From Carnegiea gigantea (taxonomy: Eukaryota > Streptophyta > Magnoliopsida > Caryophyllales > Cactaceae): a stretch of 64,000 nucleotides of DNA. Positions 36,956-48,923 of this stretch are shown here, one piece after another. The stretch's first letter is position 1. Every line of letters begins with the position of its first letter. The DNA lies in NCBI GenBank assembly GCA_029747015.1, contig JAKOGI010002425.1, forward strand, positions 21,001 through 85,000, read 5' to 3'. Position numbers and translations under genes: made by a program. Below the pieces are notes generated by a model that saw only the letters and a program-made list of their open reading frames with translations, searched no databases and was not told where the DNA came from.

Positions 36956-37490
36956 ATAACATAAGCTAAATAATTATTAAAAATATGCATAAATTACGAC
37001 TTACAAGAATTTTTAGAGAAAATTTGATCCCTATGCCACTCTAGCTTTTGATGTGGATTTTTTTAAAAAAATGATTTTTTTAGGAGAAATATTAAAAAGA
37101 AAAAAATTGAAGGGAATAGAATTTTATCAGTTAAAAGTATGGGTAGCAACTTGGGTTTGGGAAAGAAATATTCTAAAATATTGAAGCTTGGAGGGAAAAG
37201 GAAAGAGGACCTCGTTAAATCATGTTGCTTGTCCTTAGTGGTTATAAGACTGCTGAGGCATGCAATGTCTCTAGTTCAATATTCTATAGATCCCAAATGC
37301 ATCAAGGTTTTCTAAACTATTGTCAAACCCTTTACAGCTCTAAACTCCCCAAACTTCCTCCTTTAAAGTCCTTATGACTTCTTTTGATGAGGTTTTACAA
37401 GTCGTGAACAAGACATATAAGGGTAGAAGGCATGATCAAAATTGTACGCGATGCTTATTTGAGCATACTCCCTCTCCGTAATATAAGGGC
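36956..37490. other. No recognisable feature
   Basis: AT-rich sequence with A runs near 37050-37110. I see no gene or repeat end. Confidence 0.4.
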
Positions 37491-37970
37491 TTAAAGTTAA
37501 TCTTTCGATTGCCAGTCAACAATTTTAGAGAATACATCTTTATGTCTTCCAATTCGAGTGAAGTGAGGGCAGTCCTAGGGTTTTCCCATGGCAAAGGTCA
37601 TCATGTTATACCGAAATACAAAGCAAGTGGTTACTCGAAGAATCGTCAGAAGCTCCTTTGCTAACTGAAGTAGAAACCAAAGCAGCCAAAGATAGCCATA
37701 CTATTGATCCCTTGTGGATAGCCAAGCAATTCGAGCCGAGACATGCTCATCATATTAGGATGTTCAAGTGGGCTATTTCTTTTGTATTATCATCCGCTAC
37801 TTGTTCGCTGGGCGAAAGGGCTTGACTTTCTTGGCATGCATCATTCCACAATTAGTCGAAAGTAGGAATCCCATGTCCATGGTGTTAACTAAAATCATCT
37901 TAGCCTTAGACATTGTTACAGGATCTCGTGATAGCATTCTCAATTTGGGCAGTCCGTTATTACTGTAGGC
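37491..37970 (+). pseudogene. Unrecognised coding-looking relic
   Basis: Plus-strand reading gives protein-like pieces in shifting frames: NNFREYIFMSSNSSEVRAVL, SHTIDPLWIAKQFEPRH, MFKWAISFVLSSATCSLGER and a 66-codon open piece (37768-37968) with GLTFLACIIPQLVESRNPMS. The composition and stop spacing suggest decayed coding sequence, perhaps of a transposon-borne plant gene, but I do not recognise it. Confidence 0.3.
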
Positions 37971-38700
37971 ATGGTTTACTCACTGTTTTTTTCTTTGTTT
38001 TTTCTTTGCTTTTCTTTTTGTTTTTACATATGCCCTTGATCTTTTTGTCATTGTAGGTTCAGCTCATGGAGCGCTTTTCATCACTACTCCTCCTAAGGTT
38101 TTGTTACATGGATGGTAATGTCTTTGACCAGAAGCTAGCAAATCCTGTTATCATGCCCAACTCCATTGGGGACTAGGAAGCTGGTCTCCACCAAAAGGAA
38201 TATGTTGGACAGTTCCTTAGTGTGAAATTACTTTTTTTGGACGTCTATTTCAAAATTTAATTGAATGATTCTGTTGGGCCTAGATTACTTAACCTATATA
38301 TTTTTGATTCACCTTTCTAGATAGCATGGTCAAAGACAAGGCAACCCTTACTTTCTTATTGAGGTTCTGATTTTACCTAGCTACAATCATAGGAGCATCC
38401 GTTCATGGCTAACAGCTTGGATTCATTAGATTTGACTGTTCATTTCCCGTGAAACTAGTAAGCACAACGGTGAGCAGGGAATCAATCATCCCCCTAAAAT
38501 GGAGGGTTCTTATAGAGGCCCGGTGTCAAGAGCTAGTGGCCCTGGCACATCACTCCCTTAATGGCCCTGATGTCATTGTGATCAACTGATGGATGTTCCC
38601 CAGAATTGGTACTTAATGAAATTAATGAACTATTGTTATTATTATCTCTTGGGCACTTTGGCTTTTATTATTGTTACTTTTTTTAATTGCTATCCTTGGA
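37971..38700. other. No recognisable feature
   Basis: I see no gene or element boundary. The sequence is moderately AT-rich up to the microsatellite. Confidence 0.35.
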
Positions 38701-38721
38701 TTTATTATTATTATTATTATT

Positions 38722-38760
<39 letters not shown>

Positions 38761-38784
38761 ATTGTTGTTGTTATTATTATTATT
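38701..38784. repeat. TTA/TTG compound microsatellite
   Basis: A run of TTA units is followed by about a dozen TTG units, then a mixed TTA/TTG tail. The open frames across it (poly-Leu, poly-Cys, poly-Val) are artefacts of the repeat. Confidence 0.95.
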
Positions 38785-39059
38785 TGCAATGTTGGATGTT
38801 TTCTTTTCTTTTCAATGCATCACTTTTATCCGTTTGTTATCTATTTCTTTTTTTTTTTCTAGTAGAGCAACAATTATTGGCCTCGTTAGAGAACCTAGTA
38901 GCATGCTGGTGATGGTGCTAGCTTTTGAAGGAACAACCCATCATGCTACAGAGTTATTGTGGCAGGAGATTTCATGTCGCCTACATCCAACATCAGACAG
39001 TTTTATGTTGTCATCGCCCAGACACTATTGGCTTCATACCTTCTACCAACTGATATCTT
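38785..39059. other. No recognisable feature between microsatellite and integrase relic
   Basis: It probably includes the 3' untranslated part of the Ogre-type relic that ends near 39060. No motif is visible. Confidence 0.3.
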
Positions 39060-39345
39060 TCTCTTGGACTCCTATAGAAATAAAACTTCTTCAACCTGTC
39101 TAAATTAGAGTGTTGTGAAAACTCACATCTATCTAAATCCAAGAATTTCATGGCTCCTCTTGAGATGATCTCTTTCACATAGTACAACCCAATGAAGCCT
39201 AAATTTGCCTTGTACGTCTGTGATTGGCATCAAAATGGCTTTTACTACTATGTCTCCTATGTTAATGTTTCGAGAGTGTACTTTTTGTTAAAAGTCCTTT
39301 CTATTCTCTATTAATACTGTCGTAGGTAATGTAAGGCTTGTAACC
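39060..39345 (-). pseudogene. Ogre-type integrase C-terminus (Ogre-2)
   Basis: Minus-strand reading gives RTFNKKYTLETLT, then YYVKEIISRGAMKFLDLDR and EFSQHSNLDRLKKFYF. This is the DNA-binding C-terminal part of Ogre/Tat integrase (family pattern GPY.VKE..S.GA..L.DLDG..F..P.N.D.LK.YY). It is separated from the catalytic core at 40516-41230 by about 1.17 kb of LTR-like sequence. Confidence 0.7.
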
Positions 39346-40515
39346 TTTTTCATCGATGCCTACTGATTCATACAATCCAGAATAGAGGTAAAATTAATTG
39401 CCAATGTACAGTTGTCAACCATAGTACTTAAAGATCGAATCCATGTAGATAAGATCAAATATAGGCCAGTAAAACTAAAAACTAGCCCATATTAATTAAA
39501 TTAAAAGCAAGAAATAAGCAAAACACAATCATTCAGCTACAGAAATTGAACCTAATCTAAACATGATTAGAACTGTAAACTGAACAATTATTTACAAAAT
39601 TATCACAATTGCTATCGAAATAATAAATTCTAATTAATCAAGAAATAATAGAGAGGAAATAGGTTACCATTACTGCTAAAAGCCTACGGAGAATTCTTGT
39701 ATCTTTGAAGAGTGTCAAACATGAAAATTCAACATTCACTATAAACCCAAGGTAGGAGTAAAGATCAAAACTTTGTATGAAATAACTTTAAAGGTGACAA
39801 AAATTAAACTTGAATTGGAACTCTAAACCTTGACTTGAAACAAGAACTAGAAAAAATTGAAATAAAACTAAAATTAAAACAATGGCTTAAAACTCAAATC
39901 GAAAGAATGTCTAAAATTATAATAATTTCTAAACTTATTAGAAACTAAAGCTAGAATTGGGAGGAAGAGGAAATTGATTATTTAGAAAGCACCCAAGGAC
40001 CCCTATTTATATCAGAGCTAAGCCCCCAACCTTCCTAATTACATTAGATTTCTTATTTTTTCAAGTAATTTTTCCACTTTCCTAATTGTACCCAACTTTT
40101 AATTACTAATTTCTTCATTGATTTGGAAAGTACTCCACAGCCATATTTCTTCAATTCGTTCATAACTTCAATACTAAACTTTCAAATTTTCATGTAGTAG
40201 TCGTTGTATGATCTACTGGGCTTGACTTGGTGAGTTGAAGGAGAGCAGGGCATTAACTTATAGCCTGAGGACAAAACGAGGATTGGACTGGTTGCACAAG
40301 AGCTCAGTCATGATGTTAATTAATGCAAATCAACTATTCAACCTTTCATTTTTGAGTCTTTTTGTCGTCCGCTCATTACTTACAAAACCACACAAAATCT
40401 TATCCAAGCACAAAATAAGCTCGAAGATAACTAATCTACATGAATAAAGCTATAATATTTAGCAATTTTAGCAAACTCAAAGATAACTAAAATCTAGGTG
40501 AATAGAGGTAACTAA
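39346..40515 (-). repeat. LTR-like insertion splitting the Ogre-2 integrase (ends approximate)
   Basis: The integrase reading stops on the right at about 40515 and resumes on the left at about 39345, so this stretch is an insertion. It has a TATA box (40001-40011, TATAAATAGGGG on the minus strand) and wording like other Athila-type LTRs (ccaatgtacagttgtcaacc, then tacttaaagatcgaatccat). Exact ends and a target duplication could not be fixed. It is probably a solo LTR. Confidence 0.5.
40001..40011 (-). promoter_or_regulatory. Probable TATA box of the inserted LTR
   Basis: The minus strand reads TATAAATAGGG, a strong match to a plant TATA box, inside the LTR-like insertion. Confidence 0.5.
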
Positions 40516-41230
40516 ACATAATTGCTCATGTTGGCTTATATCTAATCAATTTGAAACACTTGCCTTTCGAGAAGTGACTTGTAACGATGGAATTTTTATT
40601 GCTATAGTGAGTACCACCTTCATCACGTGCACAAATGAAAAAGGCACTGCTCCTATGGACAATCTTGTGGTTGTCTGATATCCCCACAAAGCAAATGGGA
40701 TTTTATTTACCAATCTTTGCAATTTTCTATCATGCTACTTAAGATGTTCTTGACATTTTTATTGACCTCTTCTGCAGCTCCATTTGTTGGCAATCTATAG
40801 GCAGTGGATTGTTGATGTTGAGTCTTATAATACTTGAGCAATTTCATACTTCATAATCACTTATGGATTCATGCGGCACTTTATATTGACAAATGATGTT
40901 GGTTGTTATGAAGTGTGACACCTTCTTAGAAGTAAGGGTGGCATATAATGCCACCTCTGCCTACTTGGTGAAGTAATTAATGGTCTCTAAGATGTATTCA
41001 TGACCTTTGGTCCCCTTGGGTGTAATCTTACCTATTATGTTAATTTCCTAGGTAGAGAATGGTTATGGTGAGGTGAGGTTGTATAGTTATCATAGAGGAA
41101 TATGTTAAATCGAGGCACACTCCTAGCATTCTTCACATTTCTTAGCGCACTAAAAGCATTCTTGCTCTTTTATGGGTCCAATTGTAGCTTTGTATCTTTT
41201 TAGACATGAGGTGTCCATTCATGTGGGTTC
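40516..41230 (-). pseudogene. Ogre-type integrase zinc finger and catalytic core (Ogre-2)
   Basis: From 41230 downward the minus strand reads THMNGHLMSKK and a Cys-rich piece (the HHCC finger). It then reads EINIIGKITPKGTKGHEYIL, INYFTK with the next Trp as a stop, and VSHFITTNIICQYKVPHESISD. A decayed piece corresponds to TPYRPQTNGAVEAANK, then NKIPFALWGYQTTTRLSIGAV and IAIKIPSLQV. These are the Ogre/Tat integrase landmarks in order. Several W codons are stops (TAG), and the frame shifts repeatedly. It is inactive. Confidence 0.8.
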
Positions 41231-41599
41231 TATGGCCTTTGACATGAATCTCAGATCTAGTACAAACTGAGTCGGATCCTTGTCCATATCGTTTTACCTT
41301 TCTTTATGATGCTTTTTCGATTTTTCACTTTTTTCACTTTGACCTTCCTATTTCTTGTTCCTCTATAAGGCGTTTTGATTGTTCAGTGTTTACACATCAT
41401 ACGTTAATGTTGTAAGTAGTCTTCTTATATAGTATATCATTATCCTCTATAAATTGCAGGCTATACGCTGAAGTGCGCTTTGGAGTCATTTTGTGGAATT
41501 GGGAGAATAATCCCCTTTTGGGTGGTAATTTAGGGTGTCTGTACAATAAGGAGATACTCCCTTATTTCCTAAAAGTAAGCTAGCCCACCTCTTTAATCT

Positions 41600-42330
41600 G
41601 TCATGATACTCATTTTGGATTCTTCATCTGAGATGGCAATCTTAGATGCCAACTTTGCCAATACATTTGCAAGTTGGTTTTCCTCAATCGAGATGTAAGT
41701 GAGCTTCAGTTTATCAAAATGAGACATTAATTTTTCTAAGTGAGCTTGGTAAAGCGCCTAATTCTCTCTTTTCACTTTCCACTATCTAATGATATAATTT
41801 ATGATCAAGGTTGAGTCTCTGTATACATTTAAAGTCCTAATTCAGGAGCTCGAATAGCTTTCATTCCTACAATACAAGCTTCATACTTGGTCTTAATATT
41901 TGTTACCTTGAAATCTAATATGATGGAAAACGGGATAAGCAACCTCTGTGCGATACTATTAAGATGCCAACCCTATAAGGCTTGCGGTTAGATGCACCAT
42001 TGAAATATATTTGCTAAGTTTCACCTTTAACTAAGAAGATGTCATTACTGGGGAGATCACAATTTTTTTCCTATTAGCTTTTGGGATGGTCGGCTAGAAA
42101 ACCCTATACTACTCTTCCTTTTATAGATTTTTGAGCTTAGAGCTCTAAATGGAATTCCTAGAGCAATGTTGCCCACTATAAAATCCTTCCAAGTAGAATG
42201 AGTTGAGATATAAGATGTTCCACCTAATCTACATTGGTTATGACCTTAACTTTCTTGTTGCATGTAGTGCCTTAATTATTTGTAACCTAAACAAGGGCTA
42301 GGAACATATTTTCAATCGAGGGCTCTCCAA
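41600..42330 (-). pseudogene. Ogre-type RNase H region (Ogre-2)
   Basis: The minus strand gives a connection piece with CLALV-like FLALV and an EFHLE..AQKSIKGR pattern. It then gives the additional, archaeal-type RNase H of Tat/Ogre elements: NIKTKYEACIVGMKAIRAPELG (family N.EAEYEACI.GL..A...G), a run of broken pieces, and RLRKTNLQM... corresponding to REENQLADALATLAS. The acidic residues are partly lost. No RT palm could be read to the right of it. Confidence 0.65.
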
Positions 42331-44339
42331 GGCTCAACTGACATTCCTTTTCCCAATGCTTTCCACTCATGGCCAACTTCTCGCGAGGGGATAATGGATG
42401 CATTGCATCAACTTTCTCACAGTGGTATTCCATGATGAAGTGTGATATGATGGAATGGTGCTTTAACTTTGAAGAGTTCCCAGCACATTTAATTCTATGA
42501 AAGGCAGCTAATTTCTTCTTTTAATCAAATCCTCAAAAACCGAAGGAATAACCAAGGGACATAGCATTTGACTTTCAAGAAGAAAAAGGGCCTTTTTAAT
42601 AGGAGTATGATTCTCAAGATTCTCAAATAGAAATCAAATAAATGGCTCCATCTCTATGAACCATGAGAAAATATTTGAGGTGAAGGTACAATCTAATGGA
42701 TGGTGAAAACCATCACTGGATCGCACTTCAATAGTGATATCTACTAGAAATAAATACATTAAAATTTACATTTTTCGTTTCATTGCAATTGACCTGTTTT
42801 CATGAATTATTCTTATTTGGTGAAGCATTTTATCATGAAGGGTGTTTTTAGGTGATCACTTGTTAGCAGTTCTTCTTGAAAAGAATTAAGAAGTATAAGA
42901 AAGCAATAAATTTAGATGATCACTCTATAATGAACATATTTCTATTTCATGGACAACAATAAAACGATAAGGCATATAATCATGGAGGATCAAACAAGAA
43001 CATGATAGGAAAGATAAGAATTATTAAACAAGCTATTTTCTTTGATTTAACGGCTTCAGGACCTACGTTGATCGGAATAGAATAGCAAAGTAATGGTTTT
43101 TGGCTTCTTCTCCTTTGAATGCATCAATGTAGGATGGGGCTAATCCTTTTTTTAAAAAAATTAGAATCTCTTTATAAAAGGTTTAGAGTAAAGATTTGAT
43201 AGAGTCTCATTATTAATATGTTCTAAAAGAGGTTTTGTATGAGGGAACATGTGGAATTTTGCTAGAATTTAGATAGAGGGAAAAGTGGACTAGAGTTTTC
43301 TCCATATAAAATATGTATATAATAGGAAAAAAGAGCATACCTTAGCTAGGTGTGGTGTGTTATCAAAATTAGAGGTGCATGCTTCTATTTATAAGGATGG
43401 TAAGGTCACTTTCCCAAGTAATAAACAATTTTAAGAATACAAACCAAATCATTTTTATTGCCAAATATTTTAAAAAGGGGTAGAATAGGGTGATTTGCAT
43501 GCAATCAAATAAATCAGTCCTGAAGTAGTTTCATTGCAACAACTAAAAATATAATCACATGTGATCTTATAAGCAAGGAGGAAGGTTCACCCCTACAGCT
43601 TATAAAAGGACCTAATGGCAGCCCCAAGGTGGCAAAAACTAATTATTGGGGCCCAATGACACTATAAATCACACTATTAGCCCCTATTTGACGTTTAAGA
43701 GAATTGTTTGTGATTGCTGTATTATGAGACAATGTGCCATTTCATTGGTTACAATCTCACTAACTCATGGTCAAAGTCTTAGGTTCAAGCCCCTACACTT
43801 AGCAAATCACACAAACCTCAAGCTTTTTATTCCTCTGTAATTATTTTCAAAGTTTCTAATTTTTAAATGTTTTTGAAACTTTTTAGAAATTTTTATGCAC
43901 CAAGAAAACATTTTATTTGTATAGTATTTATTAGGAATCCAAGTAGTTGTGTTACTTTACCCTCGATGATTATTTGTCATCATCAGCGACAATGCAAAGG
44001 AGATACATGCATGCGATTAGTCTAAAATTCGGAGAGCACCAATTTGGTTTATAGAAGTAGTACTATTGTGACATTTCAAAGAGAAGACTAATATCAATGC
44101 GGTCATGCAAGTAAAAATGCCAAATAAGTAAATAAGTGGTTCCTTATCCATCACCAAATGTTATTGCTATATGCAAATAATGAGGTCTTGTAGTGTACCA
44201 TGAGCACTATAGGGTTGAGTGACCATAAATAAATCAAATTATGTAAAAGTTCTTAGCAAGGATCTCATGAAGTATATTTAACTAAGATGAATTATTTTAA
44301 AATGGGAGTTAGAGCAAGATACTCATCAAAGGCACACAA
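42331..44339. other. No recognisable gene; possible LTR remnants
   Basis: RT sequence expected here for Ogre-2 is not readable. Two TATA-like boxes occur, 43385-43393 (minus, TATAAATAG) and about 43603-43610 (plus, TATAAAAG), which hints at old LTR pieces, but no ends can be drawn. Confidence 0.35.
43385..43393 (-). promoter_or_regulatory. Possible TATA box in LTR-like remnant
   Basis: The minus strand has TATAAATAG followed by aagcatgcacctc. There is no associated gene; it may belong to a decayed LTR. Confidence 0.3.
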
Positions 44340-44640
44340 TTGCATCATTGAAGGTCGTACAGGTGAAGTTCTGAAGGAATGTAGAGCTTTTTACAAGAAA
44401 TCATTTATCTAACAATAGAAGTTAGAGCCCTTCGTGATGGGGTACGAGCAGTAATAGAAGAAAGGTTTATAAAAATTATCATTGAAGGTGACAACAAAAC
44501 TATAGTTCAAGCATTCAAGAAATAATTGAACACTCCTTAGCAAATTTCCTTCGCCTTATGTGACATTCATTCATAGGTAAATCACTATAGACGCATTTAA
44601 GTCTTTCACATTTACAGGGATGAGTTGTGGTCATATCCTA
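44340..44640 (+). pseudogene. LINE-type (RVT_3) RNase H relic
   Basis: The plus strand encodes IIEGRTGEVLKECRA, then after a frame change VRALRDGVRAVIEERFIKII, IEGDNKTIVQAFKK, and QISFALCDIHS. A final VFHIYRDELW-like piece stands where the family has HVYREAN..AD. This is the plant RNase H family found at the C-terminus of non-LTR elements and in stand-alone copies (pattern AE..ALR.G...A.E.G...I.IEGD...V). One catalytic D (EGD) is visible. TAA, TAG and frame changes make it dead. No matching RT was found upstream. Confidence 0.65.
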
Positions 44641-47600
44641 AACATCAAAATTTAAGTACAACTTAACGTCTTATTTTAGCAAACTTGTACTTCTCCCCCC
44701 TCCCCTTAAGGTCTATCATAAGTCATAATATTACTGTACACACTCTCTTAAGAAGAGGAAGCTAACGTTGTTTTACCTTCTTATCATTGTCAAGAAAAAT
44801 TAGACTGGGATAGGGGGGTTCGTGATAGAGCCTTCATCAAAATTTCGACACAATGCATCAAGTTCTATTTTCTCCTCATTTAAGGTCTAGTTTAGTTGAT
44901 GACTTAGTTGGTTAAAATAAAAAAATTCAAGGTGTGTAATTGATCTAATTAGGTTAAGCTTAACCTATTAACAAAATGGGATATGTTGGATTTTGGCTAG
45001 CCCATTAGTGAAGTGGACCGAATCAAGCTTTCTGTATGGATTTGAAAGTCAACTTTTCCATTTAGGTCGACCTGATGTTGTTATAGTTCTAAATGGAACA
45101 AGCTTGTATAAAAAGTCTTCATACAATAGCAATGATGATGCATAAGTTTTTGTGATAAGTTTGACCAAGCTTAGTAAGCAATTAGAATGGTGGACAAGTT
45201 GACACATCTATTTGCTCCTTACATGATTATCTCACCCCAAACCTCAAATATTTTTTTAAATACATAGGCCCATCATTGATACTATTTTAGATGAATTGAC
45301 TTGTTAGAGCTAATTGGTTTAGTTGATCTATTGCCTACCCCATACGTACCTATATGTGCACTCCTAAACTAAAATTAAAATGTTTGATTGCCATCAGAGA
45401 AAAAACATAGCCTTGACAATTCACTCAATTGTCATTATTCTTATATTTATGGGTATTATTTTCTTAATTGGAAACTCCTCAGTTGTTAGTTTTTTTGGAT
45501 AATTTTTAGAATTTAAGCTATTGTTAAATTTTAATAAGCTGAACAACTTTAATTTGTAGGGATTATCCAAAGTAAGGCAATCTAATCTAAGTGTAGCTAG
45601 TCTTGAAAATCTAAATTAACTTGCAATTCATGGAAATGAGGAAAGATTATACATGAAATGGAGAATACAAGCCATTAACCAAACCAAGTCCTTAAGAAAT
45701 GAGAATATTTGTGAATTGTGAATTGTGTATGACATATAACATGCGCCTCTAGAGGCAAAGTGAAAAATTACCAAATTTATAATATCAAGTGTAATAAGGG
45801 ATACCCTAAGAGTGGAAGGCTTTGCTAGAGGTGGCATACAAATGAAGCTATTGAATCCAAGAAAGATGTTAGTGTTGTTCATGGAATTTCAATTATTGAA
45901 TGACTCAAATTGAAATTGAGAAAAGGGATTGAAATGGTAAGATTGGTAGGAGTTCCCACACAATTTAGAGCTACTATGGTTCTTTTAGGAACCTTAAGAA
46001 CCTTGTGCCACTGTTTAAGGGTTACATGCAAAATGACTTTCAGAGAGGAGGGCTTTTCTTTTCTTTAAAAGCATAAAGCTCAAGTTAGGGAGACTTTTGG
46101 AGAAGTTAGTATGCACAATGTATCTTATGAAAGACTTTTGATATAACATTGATGGGTTTGGGATAATTCTCTTAGAGAAATTTCATTGAATTCTACATCT
46201 TTTTAGATATAGATTAGCTTCTTAGTTTTATTCAGACTCAAAGATTTTTATCAATTCCTTGTAGATTTAGAAAATGTTAACTAGATCTTCCCTTTTTATG
46301 CACTTCTGATTCCTAGGAGTTGAAATCAAGAAGTCATCTCAAGCAACTATTAGCTAGGTTCAATTTTGCAAGCAAACTAAAGTGAAGGATGAAAAACTAA
46401 CTTACTTAGATGAGATGTCACCACAAGAAACTTAATGCTCAATCCCTTGAATAAGTGAGATGAGAAACACTGCTTAAATGTCAATAAGGTCACTTGAACA
46501 CCACCCTAATAAGCTAAACTAGAGGTAATCAAGCGAGAAGTTAGAGGGAGTTTGAAGTCATGCATTTATTCGTATTGTGATTATATAAGGGGAGTGAGAG
46601 GTTATTTCAAGGCTCTTCCCAAACTTCCCCAGTGTCTACAAATCATCAAATAAGAAAACAAAACACAACTTGCAAAAGCTAATTCAAAATAGTAGACAAA
46701 GCTTGATAACTCATCAATGTGTACGCCTTACAAAATAGGTGTCAACACTAAGTTAAATATGATTCTCTCCCTCAAAGACTATAATTAGAATCCTTGAAAA
46801 GCTTCATATACCTTATTTTTTCCAAAATAGATGCTAACCAACTATGATAGTAGGAAGAAAGAGAAGAGCCTAAAGTTAGATACAAGGGTATTTCATACAA
46901 ACTTTGGTTGGGTAAAAGCAACCCTTTAGGAAAAATGCACCATGTTTTACAAAGGGTAATGATAAATATTGCAATATATTTTGGTGCTAAAAATTTCCAC
47001 AAATCAGTTCCTTAAGTTGCCCTTCCATTCAATCACTTCTTCTTCCACATGTGCTGGATTGAGCCGAAAGTAGAGCGATTAATTTTGTTGAGTAATTTGA
47101 ACGATCAAATAGACTCCAAATAATCCAAACTTGATTTTTGGAGTCTTAACTACATAAAATTTAACTTAGATCAAGAATCACCTTCCTTCCTTTCCTAGTC
47201 ATTATGCTATAAGGTAGTAAAGTTCAGCCTTTACTGTGGCTAAACTAGGACATAAGTCCAGTTGAAATTCCTTGAAAAGCTAAGCAACATCCTTGATCTC
47301 TTGCCTATTTAGATTGCTTGAAGAATTACAGATATGCTGTTCTTATTTTTCCACCTTAAGTACATCACTTTCCCTGTTAAGCTATCTGCATGTTAATTAT
47401 TTTCAAGGCATTGGTGGACTTAGGTTTTAGTGAGCTTATGTCTGGGCCCATACTGCTCAATCCTGCTGGCTTAATCTACGAAATTCTCTTTCTTAGGCTT
47501 TTACTAGGCTATGACCCAATGCCTCTTTAGAATTTATTTCTAATCAAATCATTTTCCCCTTGAGAGAGTGAGTTATCAAGACCTTAAGGGCTTTTCCAAG

Positions 47601-48432
47601 GTTAATTTTGTGTGCCCTTCTTTGATTTGATCTCTTTTCCTAAAAGGACATAGCTAACATTTTCCTAATGGATTTTTATCGATTTTTTTGGGAAGATTTC
47701 CTCCAATCGGATTTCAAATCTTTTACTTTGGAATTTTAAATCTTTAGTTATTTTTATTTTTTATTCACAAAGAAATTACTACGACATCTACTCAATGGCA
47801 GCTTAAACTTGCATTGGTTAAGTGCATCATTACCTTCTCTTTAACTCCTTATGCGAGTAATGATGGTTGGTTTACTCCTCATGCGAGTAATGATGGTTGG
47901 TTTAGTTTCCAAACCTTTCTTGATTGGACTTTGCATCTTTTAGAGTCATTTCTTCCAACCTAATGCCACACTTTTTCCCTTATCTTGGTTGCAAGTTTAG
48001 CCTTTTTGGGTTTAATTTCTTTGAGAAATTTCTTCACCCTTTTCAATGTTATTTTTAAAGAGTGTCTGTGATCTTCACCCCTTTTAAGTTTCACGGAGCT
48101 TTCTTTAACTTCTTTTCCCTATGTTTGTTTTTCTCATAGGAATTTCTCCAATGAGATGTTGAACTTCTGTGATTGGTTATTTACTTAGACCTCTTTTGGT
48201 TTGCTTCTCTCCCTACCATGCCCTTAAGGAGGTGAACCACCATTTAGGATATGATCTATTGATAGCTATGTAAAGAATAAATGAAAAAGGCCCTTCCTGG
48301 ATTATGGTTCTAGATTGTGATAATTGCCAAACTTCATGGACTTAATAGCTCTGAAGCCCTATATGAGCATTTTCAACATAGAATTATAGAATGTGAATGA
48401 CCTTGCTTTAAGAGCCTGTTTGCATCTTATCT
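44641..48432. other. No recognisable gene or element
   Basis: A long AT-rich stretch with only short open frames and no motif I can name. It contains one small tandem duplication (47844-47903). It is probably very old repeat sequence. Confidence 0.4.
47844..47903. repeat. 30-bp tandem duplication
   Basis: Two adjacent copies of actccttatgcgagtaatgatggttggttt, 47844-47873 and 47874-47903, differing at one base (cctt/cctc). Confidence 0.9.
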
Positions 48433-48923
48433 TTGGAGCTTGTTCCTATCTATTCTTCTTCCGTTGTATGGGGACTTTTGAAAAGGGTATTAAAAAATGC
48501 CGCTTATTCCCCCTTGATCGCTGCCAAGATCCCAATTAGGCCTAAGGATTCCCATGTCCTTGTGTGTTCTGCTACCCTTCAGTCACCCTTAATCGCTTTG
48601 ACCATGATCGTTTATCTAATCCCATTCCCCATCTTTCCTTTGGCTTTCTCTTTTTTGCTCCCCTTCTTCCTCTCTCACTATCCAAGGTAGAGGAGCCTAG
48701 GATTTTACCACTCAAAGAAGTCTTCATGGTTGATGCTCCTTTTATAAAAGTGAGCAATAGGGCGCATATGAGGCTTGAAACTTCCAGAGGTCAAGTTCGT
48801 AGCCACAAGAAATGGGAATGGGAATGGGAATGGGAGGAAGGAGTTACTAGGGGCCCAAAAGATAGGTTGGGTCAAAAAAGGCCTTTGCTGTCATACACAA
48901 ATGAGAGAAAAAGAAGAACATAA
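48433..48923 (+). pseudogene. Unrecognised coding-looking stretch
   Basis: Two overlapping plus-strand open pieces (85 and 119 codons) in different frames. The first reads SSSVVWGLLKRVLKNAAYSP, then AAKIPIRPKDSHVLVCSATL. The second ends in a basic tail with a WEWEWEWEE run made by a GGGAAT hexamer repeat at about 48811-48834. It may be a decayed exon or transposon gene. I do not recognise a family. Confidence 0.25.

Noticed and set aside
38589..39103. Open frames of 63-138 codons with poly-Leu, poly-Cys or poly-Val
   Set aside because: They are produced by the TTA/TTG microsatellite in three frames and have no other conserved sequence.
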